A DNA stretch of 64,000 nucleotides from Pseudomonas mandelii (GTDB lineage Bacteria > Pseudomonadota > Gammaproteobacteria > Pseudomonadales > Pseudomonadaceae), in contig NZ_RCZA01000013.1 of NCBI RefSeq assembly GCF_006438925.1, forward strand, positions 272,477 through 336,476, read 5' to 3'. Shown in pieces: positions 16,534-24,556 of the stretch. The notes under the pieces were generated by a model. It ran no database searches. It saw only the letters and a program-made list of their open reading frames with translations, and was not told where the DNA came from. The position numbers and the translations under genes are program-made. Numbering within the stretch: the first letter of the stretch is position 1; every line of letters begins with the position of its first letter.

Positions 16534-16549
16534 AGAGGCCGAAGCCTCT
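16534..16549 (-). terminator. Rho-independent terminator, minus strand
   Basis: A 6-bp stem (16534-16539 with 16544-16549), loop CGAA on the plus strand (UUCG on the minus transcript), is followed on the minus strand by TTTTTT. It acts on transcripts running left from pgsA/tRNA-Gly. Confidence 0.65.
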
Positions 16550-16581
16550 CCTTTCAACGATAAACGTAAATGTCGCGCACA

Positions 16582-16613
16582 AAAAAACGCCACTCATTAG
16601 AGTGGCGTTTTTT
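16582..16613. terminator. tRNA-Gly terminator, bidirectional
   Basis: A 13-bp perfect stem (16582-16594 with 16601-16613, loop CATTAG) is flanked by A and T runs, 8 bases beyond the 3' end of tRNA-Gly. Confidence 0.85.
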
Positions 16614-16621
16614 GTGAATCT

Positions 16622-16697
<76 letters not shown>

Positions 16698-16759
16698 GTC
16701 TTGGTGAGGCGCATTCTATAGAATCCAGATGCCCCGTCAACCCCTTGATTCAAAAAAGT

Positions 16760-17320
16760 TTATTTCTTTTCCACGTCGGTCTTCAGATGCGGCCAGGCAG
16801 CCCGCAAATACTGGACCATGGACCACAACGTCAGGCCCGCGGATATCAGCAGCAAGGCGTAACCCAGCAGCACCCAGAACGTGAAATCCGACGGATTGGC
16901 CAGCAGGATCACCAGCGCCAGCATTTGCGCGGCGGTTTTCCATTTGCCCAGGTTCGACACGGCGACATGAGCGCGGGCGCCGAGTTCGGCCATCCATTCG
17001 CGAAGTGCCGAGACGACAATCTCGCGACCGATGATCACGGCGGCCGGCAGTGTGAGCCACAGGTTGCCATGTTCTTGCACCAGCAATACCAGTGCAACGG
17101 CGACCATCAGCTTGTCAGCCACGGGATCGAGGAAAGCCCCGAACGGCGTGCTTTGTTCCAGTCGGCGGGCCAGATACCCATCCAGCCAGTCTGTGGCGGC
17201 GGCAAATGCGAACACCGAGGCGGACGCCAGGTAGCTCCATTGATACGGCAGGTAGAACAGTAAAATGAAGATCGGTATGAGCAGGACACGTAGTACGGTA
17301 ATCAGATTAGGGATATTCAT
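16760..17320 (-). CDS. pgsA: CDP-diacylglycerol-glycerol-3-phosphate 3-phosphatidyltransferase
   Basis: This 186-residue integral membrane enzyme makes phosphatidylglycerol phosphate, the committed step to phosphatidylglycerol and cardiolipin. The CDP-alcohol phosphotransferase motif DG-x2-AR-x8-G-x3-D-x3-D is intact (DGYLARR...GAFLDPVAD). Four to five hydrophobic segments are visible. ATG 17320 (MNIPNLITVLR) fits the family start; a GTG two codons earlier is possible. It follows uvrC by 32 bases, in the classical gacA-uvrC-pgsA order. Confidence 0.95.
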   Translation of the reverse strand: MNIPNLITVLRVLLIPIFILLFYLPYQWSYLASASVFAFAAATDWLDGYLARRLEQSTPFGAFLDPVADKLMVAVALVLLVQEHGNLWLTLPAAVIIGREIVVSALREWMAELGARAHVAVSNLGKWKTAAQMLALVILLANPSDFTFWVLLGYALLLISAGLTLWSMVQYLRAAWPHLKTDVEKK

Positions 17321-17352
17321 CGGCACAACTGGCTACGAGGTGAGGGGGCATT

Positions 17353-19176
17353 CTACTCGCTGTGCAGATTGGCATAAATCAACTCTGCGAGCTTTTTACT
17401 GATCCCGGGTGCTTTGGCGATCTCTTCGATGCTGGCACGAGACAGCTCCTGCAATCCACCAAAATGTTTCAACAAATCGCGGCGACGGGTCGGTCCGACA
17501 CCGGCGACGCCCTCCAGTGTAGACGTGCGGCGGGTTTTCCCACGACGGGCGCGGTGCCCGGTAATCGCGAAACGGTGAGCTTCGTCGCGTATCTGCTGGA
17601 TCAAATGCAGCGCGGGGGAATCGCCGCGCAAGGTGAATTCGTGAGCGGCATCGTTCAGGTAAAGGGTTTCGAAACCGGCCTTGCGCGTGGCGCCCTTGGC
17701 TACGCCCAGCAGAATCAGATCAGGCACGGCCAATTCATTGAGCACGTCGCGGGCCATGGACAGCTGCCCCTTGCCACCGTCCACCAGCAAAATGTCCGGT
17801 AGCTTGCCCTCCCCGTCCTTCAGTTTGCTGAATCGTCGGGTCAGGGCCTGATGCATCGCGGCGTAGTCATCGCCCGGGGTGACGCCTTCAATGTTGTAGC
17901 GACGATAGTCGGACTTGATCGGACCTTCGGGGCCGAACACCACGCAGGATGCCACGGTTGCTTCACCACTGGAGTGACTGATGTCGTAACACTCCAGGCG
18001 CTGCGGTGGCTCATCCAGGTTCAACACTTCCGCCAGGGCATCGAAGCGTGCAGCAACGTGTTGACGGTTGGCCAGTCGCGCTCCCAGGGCCTGCTCGGCA
18101 TTGGTGACCGCCAACTGTTGCCAGCGTGCTCGCGTACCACGAACCCGATGACTGATGGTCAATTCGCGACCGCGCAGCTCATCGATGGCCGCGATCAGGG
18201 TCGGAAAGTCTTCGTGAACCACGTTGACGATCAGTTCGCTCGGCAAGTCGCGCTCGGGACTGCTGATGAAGTACTGGCCGAGAAACGCCGCCATGACTTC
18301 AGAAACGTCCTCCTCAATACCCACTTGCGGAAAGAAGTTCTTGCTCCCCAACACCCGTCCGCCGCGCACACTGATCAAATGAACGCAGGCACCGCCCGGA
18401 TTGACAAACGCTGCGATCACATCGATATCGCCCGTCCCGCCCTCCATGCTTTGCTGGTCCTGGACCCGGCGCAGTAATGAGATCTGATCCCGCAACTCGG
18501 CCGCACGTTCGAACTCGAGGTTGATCGCCGCCTCTTCCATTCCTGCGGACAACTCATCCGTCAGCGCATTGCTGCGCCCCTCGAGGAACATCACCGAGTG
18601 TCGTACGTCTTCGGCATACACCTCAGGCTCCACCAGCCCGACACAGGGCGCCTTGCAGCGTTTGATCTGGTATTGCAGGCAAGGGCGCGTGCGGTTCTTG
18701 TAATAGCTGTCTTCGCACTGACGAACGAAAAACGTCTTTTGCAGCAGGCTCAGGCTTTCACGAATCGCACCGGCGCTGGGATAAGGGCCGAAATATTTGC
18801 CCTTGGCCTTTTTTGCACCGCGATGGATGCTCAAGCGAGGGAACTGGCCATCCGAGAGAAAGACGTAGGGGTAGGATTTATCGTCGCGCAGCAGAATGTT
18901 GTAGGGCGGACGCCACTCCTTGATCAGCGTCTGCTCAAGCAACAAGGCTTCGGTTTCATTGGCCGTAATCGTCGTTTCGACCTGAGCGATACGCGCGACC
19001 AGCGCCGCGGTCTTGGGCGCAAGACCGGATTTGCGGAAGTAACTCGACAGGCGATTCTTGAGGTTCTTGGCCTTGCCGACGTAAAGCAGGCGTGCCTCGC
19101 TGTCGAACATGCGATACACACCGGGGCGCCCACTGACCGTCGACAGAAAGGCGCTTGGATCGAAGACTTCAGTCAT
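17353..19176 (-). CDS. uvrC: UvrABC excinuclease subunit C
   Basis: This 607-residue protein makes both incisions in nucleotide excision repair with UvrB. It has an N-terminal GIY-YIG domain (GVYRMF...LYVGKAKNLKNR), a cysteine region, the UVR/UvrB-binding motif near residue 210, a C-terminal RNase H-like endonuclease domain (LLVDGGKGQL) and a tandem HhH (GVGPTRRRDLLKHFGG). The start at 19176 (MTEVFDP) lies 2 bases after the gacA stop; the frame is open 42 codons further, but that part is inside gacA. Translation is probably coupled to gacA. Confidence 0.95.
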   Translation of the reverse strand: MTEVFDPSAFLSTVSGRPGVYRMFDSEARLLYVGKAKNLKNRLSSYFRKSGLAPKTAALVARIAQVETTITANETEALLLEQTLIKEWRPPYNILLRDDKSYPYVFLSDGQFPRLSIHRGAKKAKGKYFGPYPSAGAIRESLSLLQKTFFVRQCEDSYYKNRTRPCLQYQIKRCKAPCVGLVEPEVYAEDVRHSVMFLEGRSNALTDELSAGMEEAAINLEFERAAELRDQISLLRRVQDQQSMEGGTGDIDVIAAFVNPGGACVHLISVRGGRVLGSKNFFPQVGIEEDVSEVMAAFLGQYFISSPERDLPSELIVNVVHEDFPTLIAAIDELRGRELTISHRVRGTRARWQQLAVTNAEQALGARLANRQHVAARFDALAEVLNLDEPPQRLECYDISHSSGEATVASCVVFGPEGPIKSDYRRYNIEGVTPGDDYAAMHQALTRRFSKLKDGEGKLPDILLVDGGKGQLSMARDVLNELAVPDLILLGVAKGATRKAGFETLYLNDAAHEFTLRGDSPALHLIQQIRDEAHRFAITGHRARRGKTRRTSTLEGVAGVGPTRRRDLLKHFGGLQELSRASIEEIAKAPGISKKLAELIYANLHSE

Positions 19177-19178
19177 TT

Positions 19179-19820
19179 TCAGAGGCTGGCATCGACCATG
19201 CCGTGACGAACCGCCAACAGCGTCAACTCGACATCGCTGCTGATCGAAAGCTTTTCGAAAATGCGGTAACGGTAAGTGTTCACGGTTTTTGGCGACAGGC
19301 ACAGTTTGTCGGAAATGATCTGGACCTTCTGACAGCCGACAATCATCAGCGCGATCTGGATTTCCCGCTCCGACAAGGTGTCGAAAGGCGAATCATTGGT
19401 CGGCTGGAAGGATTTGATCGCCAGTTGCTGTGCGATTTGCGGGCTGATATAGCGCTGCCCGGCAAACACCAGGCGGATAGCCTGGACCATTTCCGGGAGC
19501 CCGGCACCCTTGGTCAGATAACCCGCGGCACCGGCCTGCAACAACCTCGTCGGAAACGGATCTTCTTCGCACACGGTGACCGCGACGACTTTGATATCCG
19601 GATGACTGCGCAATAATTTGCGCGTGGCTTCAAGACCGCCGATACCGGGCATCTTGACGTCCATCAGTACCACATCGGGTTTCAACTCACGCGCCTTGAG
19701 CAGGGATTCTTCCCCGGACTCAGCCTGGCCGACTACTTGCAGGCCATCGATGTCAGCCAGCATTCGTGTAATGCCTGTACGAACGAGATCATGGTCATCG
19801 ACTACTAGCACCCTAATCAA
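19179..19820 (-). CDS. gacA: Response regulator GacA
   Basis: This 213-residue regulator is phosphorylated by GacS and switches on the RsmY/RsmZ small RNAs that control secondary metabolism, biofilm and exoproducts. The receiver has D8, D9, the phospho-acceptor D54 (VVLMDVKMPG) and K103-region; the C-terminal LuxR helix-turn-helix is TLSEREIQIALM...LCLSPKTVNTYRYRIFEKL. The start is TTG at 19820 (LIRVLVVDDHD), as in other Pseudomonas gacA genes, with GAGGTG upstream. ATG codons further upstream are not credible. Confidence 0.96.
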   Translation of the reverse strand: MIRVLVVDDHDLVRTGITRMLADIDGLQVVGQAESGEESLLKARELKPDVVLMDVKMPGIGGLEATRKLLRSHPDIKVVAVTVCEEDPFPTRLLQAGAAGYLTKGAGLPEMVQAIRLVFAGQRYISPQIAQQLAIKSFQPTNDSPFDTLSEREIQIALMIVGCQKVQIISDKLCLSPKTVNTYRYRIFEKLSISSDVELTLLAVRHGMVDASL

Positions 19821-19946
19821 GCAGACACCTCGCGATATGGTCTTATTGGGTTGCCGACACCTTAGCAAAAAGCAACTGGCAGACCTAGCGGCAAGCGTCA
19901 TATAAAAAGTTTCAATACATCTTGAAAGGCTTGTCGCATGCGTGTT

Positions 19947-20390
19947 TCAGCCAGGCGAGGCATCGATATCGCGCTGCATTCTCAGGAAACACGCGTCTGT
20001 GCCGACCACCTTCAGGCCCTTTCGCTCATACAACGCTTGCGCGGGATTATTTTCAAAAACCGTCAAACGCAATGCCGGACGCCGTTCCTTGCACGCCATG
20101 GCGAATACCTGATCAATCGCCCAGGAACCGGCGCCCTGCCCTCGAAACGCTTCGAGGACGTGCAATTCGCGGATGTACAGGGCTTTGGCGTCACGACTCA
20201 GACTGAAAAAGCCCAGCACCGTACTGCCACTCACAATCAACCAGTTCTCGCGCCCGGCCCAGCCTATATCGAAGCCTTCGTCCTGCCACAGCAGATCGTG
20301 CTGAATGTAATAGCGCAGCATGTTGTTGCGGGTCAGTTCACGAGCGAAGTCGAGGTCCCGGAGCGTCGCCGGGCGTAATTCAAATGCCAT
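19947..20390 (-). CDS. GNAT-family N-acetyltransferase
   Basis: This 147-residue protein has a single GNAT fold. The acetyl-CoA pyrophosphate-binding motif is HVLEAFRGQGAGSWAIDQ, followed by the terminal block FENNPAQALYERKGLKVVG. The substrate is unknown. ATG 20390 shares a base with the stop of the nitrilase-family gene (TGATG), so the two are coupled. Confidence 0.83.
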   Translation of the reverse strand: MAFELRPATLRDLDFARELTRNNMLRYYIQHDLLWQDEGFDIGWAGRENWLIVSGSTVLGFFSLSRDAKALYIRELHVLEAFRGQGAGSWAIDQVFAMACKERRPALRLTVFENNPAQALYERKGLKVVGTDACFLRMQRDIDASPG

Positions 20391-21148
20391 CAACCCTCCG
20401 CGACAGCCACTATTTGCCCGTTCCAGCCTTCAGCATCGCGGCGAGCCACGACCATCAGGTTGCCTTTACCCGGTGCGGCCGCAATCAACGAACCGTCCGA
20501 CGCCCAGATTGCGCTGCGTCCTGCCGATTCCCAGCCCCCCGTCGCACCGCCATGGTTGGCCATCAGGACCGCCATCGAATGAGCGCTGGCGTAGCCTTGC
20601 AACAACGCGGTATCCGGGGCGTAGCCGTTTTCCGTGATCAGCACACCCGCCGCATAGAGATCGGCGCCTTGCTGCGCCGCCGCGGCGGCATGACTGGCGT
20701 GAGAGAAATCCGCGCACACCGCCAACGCGACCGTATCGACACCAATGTTCAGGGTCGAACCGCCGGTTCCCGGTGCAAATGCAACCTCCTCGCCTGGATG
20801 CAGATGTTGCTTGCTGTAGATCCCGAGCGATCCATCAGCGCCCAACACCAGCGCCCCAATCAATACGGGCGAATCCTCCGACAGGCGAATCGGCATCCCG
20901 ACGACAGTCGTTACACCAACTTCCTGCGCGAAATCCCGTAGCGGTTGCAGAACCTCGGCGTCTGGCGCAATGGCCAATTCCGCCGCAAGTCCACGTTCGT
21001 ACCCGGTCAGCGATAACTCCGGGAACACCAGCAATTGCACGCCCTGCTCCGCGGCAACTTGCATGAAGCGCTGATGCCACACCATGTTTGCGGCAAGGTC
21101 TCCAGCGATGGAGGTCGATTGAGCAGCGGCGATGATCAGTGGCGTCAT
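20390..21148 (-). CDS. Carbon-nitrogen hydrolase (nitrilase superfamily amidase)
   Basis: This 252-residue enzyme is of the nitrilase superfamily. The catalytic triad is visible as Glu in VFPELSLTGYERG, Lys in YSKQHLHPGEE and Cys in LAVCADFSHA. Start ATG 21148 gives MTPLIIAAAQSTS, the usual beta-strand beginning of the family; the frame is open 48 codons upstream without support. The substrate is not evident: many branch members hydrolyse N-carbamyl or amide compounds. It is coupled to the acetyltransferase. Confidence 0.85.
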   Translation of the reverse strand: MTPLIIAAAQSTSIAGDLAANMVWHQRFMQVAAEQGVQLLVFPELSLTGYERGLAAELAIAPDAEVLQPLRDFAQEVGVTTVVGMPIRLSEDSPVLIGALVLGADGSLGIYSKQHLHPGEEVAFAPGTGGSTLNIGVDTVALAVCADFSHASHAAAAAQQGADLYAAGVLITENGYAPDTALLQGYASAHSMAVLMANHGGATGGWESAGRSAIWASDGSLIAAAPGKGNLMVVARRDAEGWNGQIVAVAEG

Positions 21149-21308
21149 GGTTCGTCCTTGTGACGTGGTACGTAAGCGGAGCACAAAGTGTGTCACAACC
21201 GGCGACGCACTCAAGCGATAGAAAATGCCTCCGGTGATCGATAGCATTTTCTGATTGAATCCACGTACCGGCCTCGAGTAAGCTCGGCGCACTCATCGGA
21301 GAAAGACC

Positions 21309-21437
21309 ATGTCCAGCCCCCTCTCACAGCTTCGTACCGTCAGCGCCCTGCGCTCGGTGGCGGCTGCCCGGGTGAATGACGTTTGTGCTCCGGTCAGCTT
21401 TTATTTTGGGTATTGGTTTAGCCACTGGCGCGCCTGA
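21309..21437 (+). CDS. Aromatic leader peptide of the DAHP synthase gene
   Basis: A 42-codon ORF has a GGAGAAAG ribosome binding site 4 bases before its ATG. Residues 31-40 read FYFGYWFSHW: three Phe, two Tyr and two Trp codons within ten positions. This is immediately followed by a strong terminator hairpin (21485-21514) and then aroG. The arrangement is that of a transcription attenuator: a ribosome stalling at scarce Phe, Tyr or Trp would favour an antiterminator and let transcription reach aroG. Family and gene context make this convincing; the antiterminator pairing has not been folded. Confidence 0.8.
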   Translation: MSSPLSQLRTVSALRSVAAARVNDVCAPVSFYFGYWFSHWRA

Positions 21438-21484
21438 TACCCACACGGCGCCCACTTTAAACGGGTCGCCACCAGAGAATTCTC

Positions 21485-21522
21485 AACCCCCGGTCGGCTT
21501 CCCGACCGGGGGTTTTGTTTTT
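21485..21522 (+). terminator. Attenuator terminator between leader peptide and aroG
   Basis: A 13-bp perfect stem (21485-21497 with 21502-21514, loop CTTC) is followed by TTGTTTTTT. It starts 47 bases after the stop codon of the aromatic leader peptide and 261 bases before aroG, so it can only regulate what lies downstream. Confidence 0.85.
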
Positions 21523-21573
21523 TCAGCCCCGCACATTTTTAGCGACACACCAGACAACCAGAGGATTCAAAAA

Positions 21574-21726
21574 ATGAACTACGCCACTTATTACCGTTAC
21601 GACAGTTTTACCGCCTGGCGATTTAGCAGCCTCCGCTCGGGACAGCCTGCCGCCTCCGATCGGTCACCCACAGGTGGCAAGCACACACACGCAGCCAATC
21701 CGGCTAATTGTCGAACACCCCAGTAG
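21574..21726 (+). CDS. Second aromatic-rich small ORF upstream of aroG
   Basis: A 50-codon ORF with a clear GAGGA ribosome binding site eight bases upstream. Its first 17 residues are MNYATYYRYDSFTAWRF: four Tyr, two Phe and one Trp. It lies after the attenuator and 48 bases before aroG. It may be a second leader controlling translation or transcription of aroG, or a small functional protein. The Ser/Pro/Gly-rich tail (SGQPAASDRSPTGG) has no hydrophobic segment. Confidence 0.65.
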   Translation: MNYATYYRYDSFTAWRFSSLRSGQPAASDRSPTGGKHTHAANPANCRTPQ

Positions 21727-21774
21727 GGCCGAGCGCGCGGGAACGAACCCGCCGCCAGCCCAGGAAGCCCGAAT

Positions 21775-22863
21775 ATGAACTCGTCCGTCTCTGCTCTGCC
21801 CCTGTCCACCTTGAGCCCTGCCAATGAAGCGCTGACTCTGCGTCTGCCCAGCTCATTGCAACTCAAACAGCAACTGCCACTCAGCAACGCCCTGAGCCAG
21901 CAAGTCGCCGCCCACCGCCAGGCGGTTCGCGCGATCCTCAACGGTGAAGACTCCCGTCTGCTGGTCATTGTTGGCCCCTGCTCGATCCACGATCCTCAGT
22001 CCGCCCTCGAATACGCCGGCAACCTCGCCCGCCTCGCCGCCGAGGTCAGTGATGAAATGCTGCTGGTGATGCGCGCCTACGTCGAAAAACCCCGCACCAC
22101 GGTCGGCTGGAAAGGCCTGGCCTACGATCCTCACCTCGATGGCAGCGACGACATGGCCGCCGGCTTGACCCTGTCCCGCGAGTTGATGCGCGAAATGCTC
22201 CACCTGGGACTGCCGATTGCCACCGAACTGCTACAACCAATGGCTGCCGGCTACTTCGACGATCTGTTGAGCTGGGTCGCTATTGGCGCTCGCACCACCG
22301 AGTCGCAGATCCATCGGGAAATGGCCAGCGGCCTGAGCATGCCGGTCGGCTTCAAGAACGGCACCGATGGTGGTGTCGGTGTGGCCAGCGACGCCATGCG
22401 CTCTGCCGCCCATCCGCATCGCCATTTCGGTGTCGACAGCCAGGGTCATCCGGCAATCATTCAGACGCCGGGCAATCTCGACACCCACCTGGTACTGCGT
22501 GGCGGACACTGCGGGCCGAACTACGACCGCGACAGCGTCGCCCGGGTAAACAGCGACTTGACCAAATTGAAGATCCCGGCCCGGATCATGGTCGACTGCA
22601 GCCATGCCAACAGCGGCAAAGACCCGTTGCGTCAGCCAGCGGTGTTTAACGATGTGCTTGAACAGCGCCTGCAAGGTGATCGATCACTGATCGGCATGAT
22701 GATCGAGAGTCATCTGTTCGAAGGCTGCCAACCGGTGGGCCCGTCAATGCGTTACGGCGTGTCCGTCACGGACGGTTGCCTCGGCTGGAGCGGCACGGAA
22801 TTGTTGTTGCGCCAGGCAGCCGATCGGCTCAGAGGGCAGCGCAGGGATCAACAATCGGCGTGA
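21775..22863 (+). CDS. 3-deoxy-7-phosphoheptulonate synthase (DAHP synthase, AroG/F/H type)
   Basis: This 362-residue enzyme condenses phosphoenolpyruvate and erythrose 4-phosphate, the first step of the shikimate pathway. Class I motifs are present: GPCSIHDP (near 65), RAYVEKPRTTVGWKGL, IGARTTESQIHREMASGL, VGFKNGTDG, the metal-binding RGGHCGPNYD and VDCSHANSGKDP. ATG 21775 has AGGAAG upstream. Which aromatic amino acid inhibits it cannot be read here. Expression is probably governed by the two aromatic leader ORFs and the attenuator just upstream. Confidence 0.93.
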   Translation: MNSSVSALPLSTLSPANEALTLRLPSSLQLKQQLPLSNALSQQVAAHRQAVRAILNGEDSRLLVIVGPCSIHDPQSALEYAGNLARLAAEVSDEMLLVMRAYVEKPRTTVGWKGLAYDPHLDGSDDMAAGLTLSRELMREMLHLGLPIATELLQPMAAGYFDDLLSWVAIGARTTESQIHREMASGLSMPVGFKNGTDGGVGVASDAMRSAAHPHRHFGVDSQGHPAIIQTPGNLDTHLVLRGGHCGPNYDRDSVARVNSDLTKLKIPARIMVDCSHANSGKDPLRQPAVFNDVLEQRLQGDRSLIGMMIESHLFEGCQPVGPSMRYGVSVTDGCLGWSGTELLLRQAADRLRGQRRDQQSA

Positions 22864-22873
22864 GCCAACCCAT

Positions 22874-22902
22874 CGTCCAGTCCTCCCATCGAGGACTGGA
22901 CG
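22874..22902 (+). terminator. Hairpin after aroG
   Basis: A 12-bp perfect stem (22874-22885 with 22891-22902, loop CCATC) lies 10 bases after the aroG stop. It lacks a U run, so it is a weak terminator or an mRNA-stabilising end. Confidence 0.45.
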
Positions 22903-23151
22903 TCGGAATCGAGACACTATCAACAGGCAAAGGATGTTCCCGAAGTAGGCCATCGCAGGAAAACGCTCTGTTACAGATAAAAAGATGTCCAAATATTCCG
23001 AACAAGACCTCATGTACTTTCGAACTTTCGTACATTTTCTATTCCGTTTTCATCAGGTTACAGCGGCTTTTTCATACAACGCCGAACAGCGGGTGTGCTT
23101 TAGAGTGAGCCCATCAACACACCTCTGAACCACTGCGAAAAAGGAAAGAAC

Positions 23152-24033
23152 ATGCTACGGAACGCAACTACTCAGTATCCGATCCTGTTGGTCCACGGGC
23201 TCTTCGGCTTCGATCGCATCGGCAAGGTCGAACTCTTTCATGACGTCAAGCAGGCCCTCAGGAGTGCAGGTGCAAGAGTGTTTATCCCGCACCTGTCGGC
23301 TACCCATAGCAATGAAGTCCGCGGCGACCAACTTCTGGCGCAGATCGAACGAGTACTGGAAGGAACCGGTGCGAACAAAGTCAACCTGATCGGCCACAGC
23401 CAAGGCGCACTCGCCGCACGTTACGCAGCAGCAACAGCGCCGCAGGTAATCGCTTCGGTGACCTCCGTCAGCGGCCCGAATCACGGCTCGGAACTGGCCG
23501 ACTTCTTGCGCAAGGCGCTCACGCCCGGGCGCCTGCCGGAACACGTCGCCTCGACAGTTGCAACGTTGTTTGCAGACTTTCTATCGTTGCTCAGCGGCCA
23601 CCGTCACCTGCCGCAGAACGCCATCGCCGCTCTGAATGCCCTGACCACCGAAGGTGTAGGCGCGTTTAACGACAAGTACCCCCAGGGGTTGCCGAAAACC
23701 TGGGGTGGCAAGGGTCGCGAACTGGTTAACGGCGTACGTTATTACTCCTGGAGCGGCACCCTGCAGGGCGACATCCTCGACAAAGGGCTTGATGCTCTGA
23801 GTCCGCTGCACGGGTTCCTCCGTGCCTTTTCCCACTACTTCACCACCGAACCCGAGCAGAACGATGGCCTGGTTGGCCGCTACAGCTCCCATTTGGGCAA
23901 AGTCATCCGGTCCGACTACCCGCTGGATCATCTGGACAGCCTCAGCCAGACCGCCGGTCCGCTGCGCAAGGGCATCGACCCGATTGCCCTGTATGTGCAG
24001 CATGCGGAGCGCCTGAGAAATGCCGGCCTATAA
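23152..24033 (+). CDS. Triacylglycerol lipase / esterase (family I.1-like)
   Basis: This 293-residue alpha/beta hydrolase has the oxyanion motif PILLVHGLFGFD at the N-terminus and the nucleophile elbow GHSQG (S83). A catalytic Asp and His lie in the C-terminal region (NDGLVG near 243, YPLDHLD near 262). It follows the shorter P. fragi/Proteus-like branch of family I lipases. No signal peptide is present and no lif foldase gene is nearby, so it is either intracellular or exported another way. AAAGGAAAG precedes the ATG. Confidence 0.85.
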   Translation: MLRNATTQYPILLVHGLFGFDRIGKVELFHDVKQALRSAGARVFIPHLSATHSNEVRGDQLLAQIERVLEGTGANKVNLIGHSQGALAARYAAATAPQVIASVTSVSGPNHGSELADFLRKALTPGRLPEHVASTVATLFADFLSLLSGHRHLPQNAIAALNALTTEGVGAFNDKYPQGLPKTWGGKGRELVNGVRYYSWSGTLQGDILDKGLDALSPLHGFLRAFSHYFTTEPEQNDGLVGRYSSHLGKVIRSDYPLDHLDSLSQTAGPLRKGIDPIALYVQHAERLRNAGL

Positions 24034-24139
24034 AGGAATGCCCGCGATCTGTGCGGACGGGAGGGAACTTTGAGAAGAAATAGACCACTGAATCCGGTAG
24101 GCTCCGCACTTTACTGAACATTGAAAGGAGTATTTCACC

Positions 24140-24421
24140 ATGGCTAAAGCCACTGCCCGTCACATCCTCGTTGCCAGCGAAGCCAAGTGCAACGAATTGA
24201 AAGCCCAAATCGAAGGCGGCGCTGATTTCGCCGAAGTCGCCAAAGCCAACTCCACTTGCCCGTCCAGCCGCCAGGGCGGTGATCTGGGTTCGTTCGGTCC
24301 AGGCCAGATGGTCAAGGAATTCGACGCCGTGGTCTTCAGCGCACCGATCAACGTGGTGCAAGGCCCGGTCAAGACCCAGTTTGGTTACCACCTGCTGGAA
24401 GTGACCAGCCGTCAGGACTGA
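24140..24421 (+). CDS. ppiC: Parvulin-type peptidyl-prolyl cis-trans isomerase
   Basis: This 93-residue stand-alone parvulin domain has HILV near the start, FAEVAKANSTCPSSRQGGDLG, the proline-pocket FGPGQMVKEFDAVVF and the ending TQFGYHLLEV. It is a cytoplasmic PpiC-type foldase. AAAGGAG lies upstream. A second, related copy is at 40.1 kb. The gene is closed by a strong terminator. Confidence 0.92.
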   Translation: MAKATARHILVASEAKCNELKAQIEGGADFAEVAKANSTCPSSRQGGDLGSFGPGQMVKEFDAVVFSAPINVVQGPVKTQFGYHLLEVTSRQD

Positions 24422-24440
24422 TCAACCCTTGAGTTTTTTG

Positions 24441-24475
24441 CACAACGGCCCACCTTTTGGTGGGCCGTTGTGTTT
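24441..24475 (+). terminator. Rho-independent terminator after ppiC
   Basis: A 14-bp perfect stem (24441-24454 with 24459-24472, loop TTTT) is followed by a short T run, 19 bases after the stop codon. Confidence 0.8.
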
Positions 24476-24556
24476 GGGATACGTGATACGGGTGGCGAGG
24501 GACGCGCCGCTAGCGTACAAATTGCGGATATTGACCACCCGGCTCTAAGGCTGACA

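Noticed and set aside
16098..16621. Integrase gene next to tRNA-Gly
   Set aside because: Looked for on both strands because of the att-like repeats; only short frames without integrase motifs are present.
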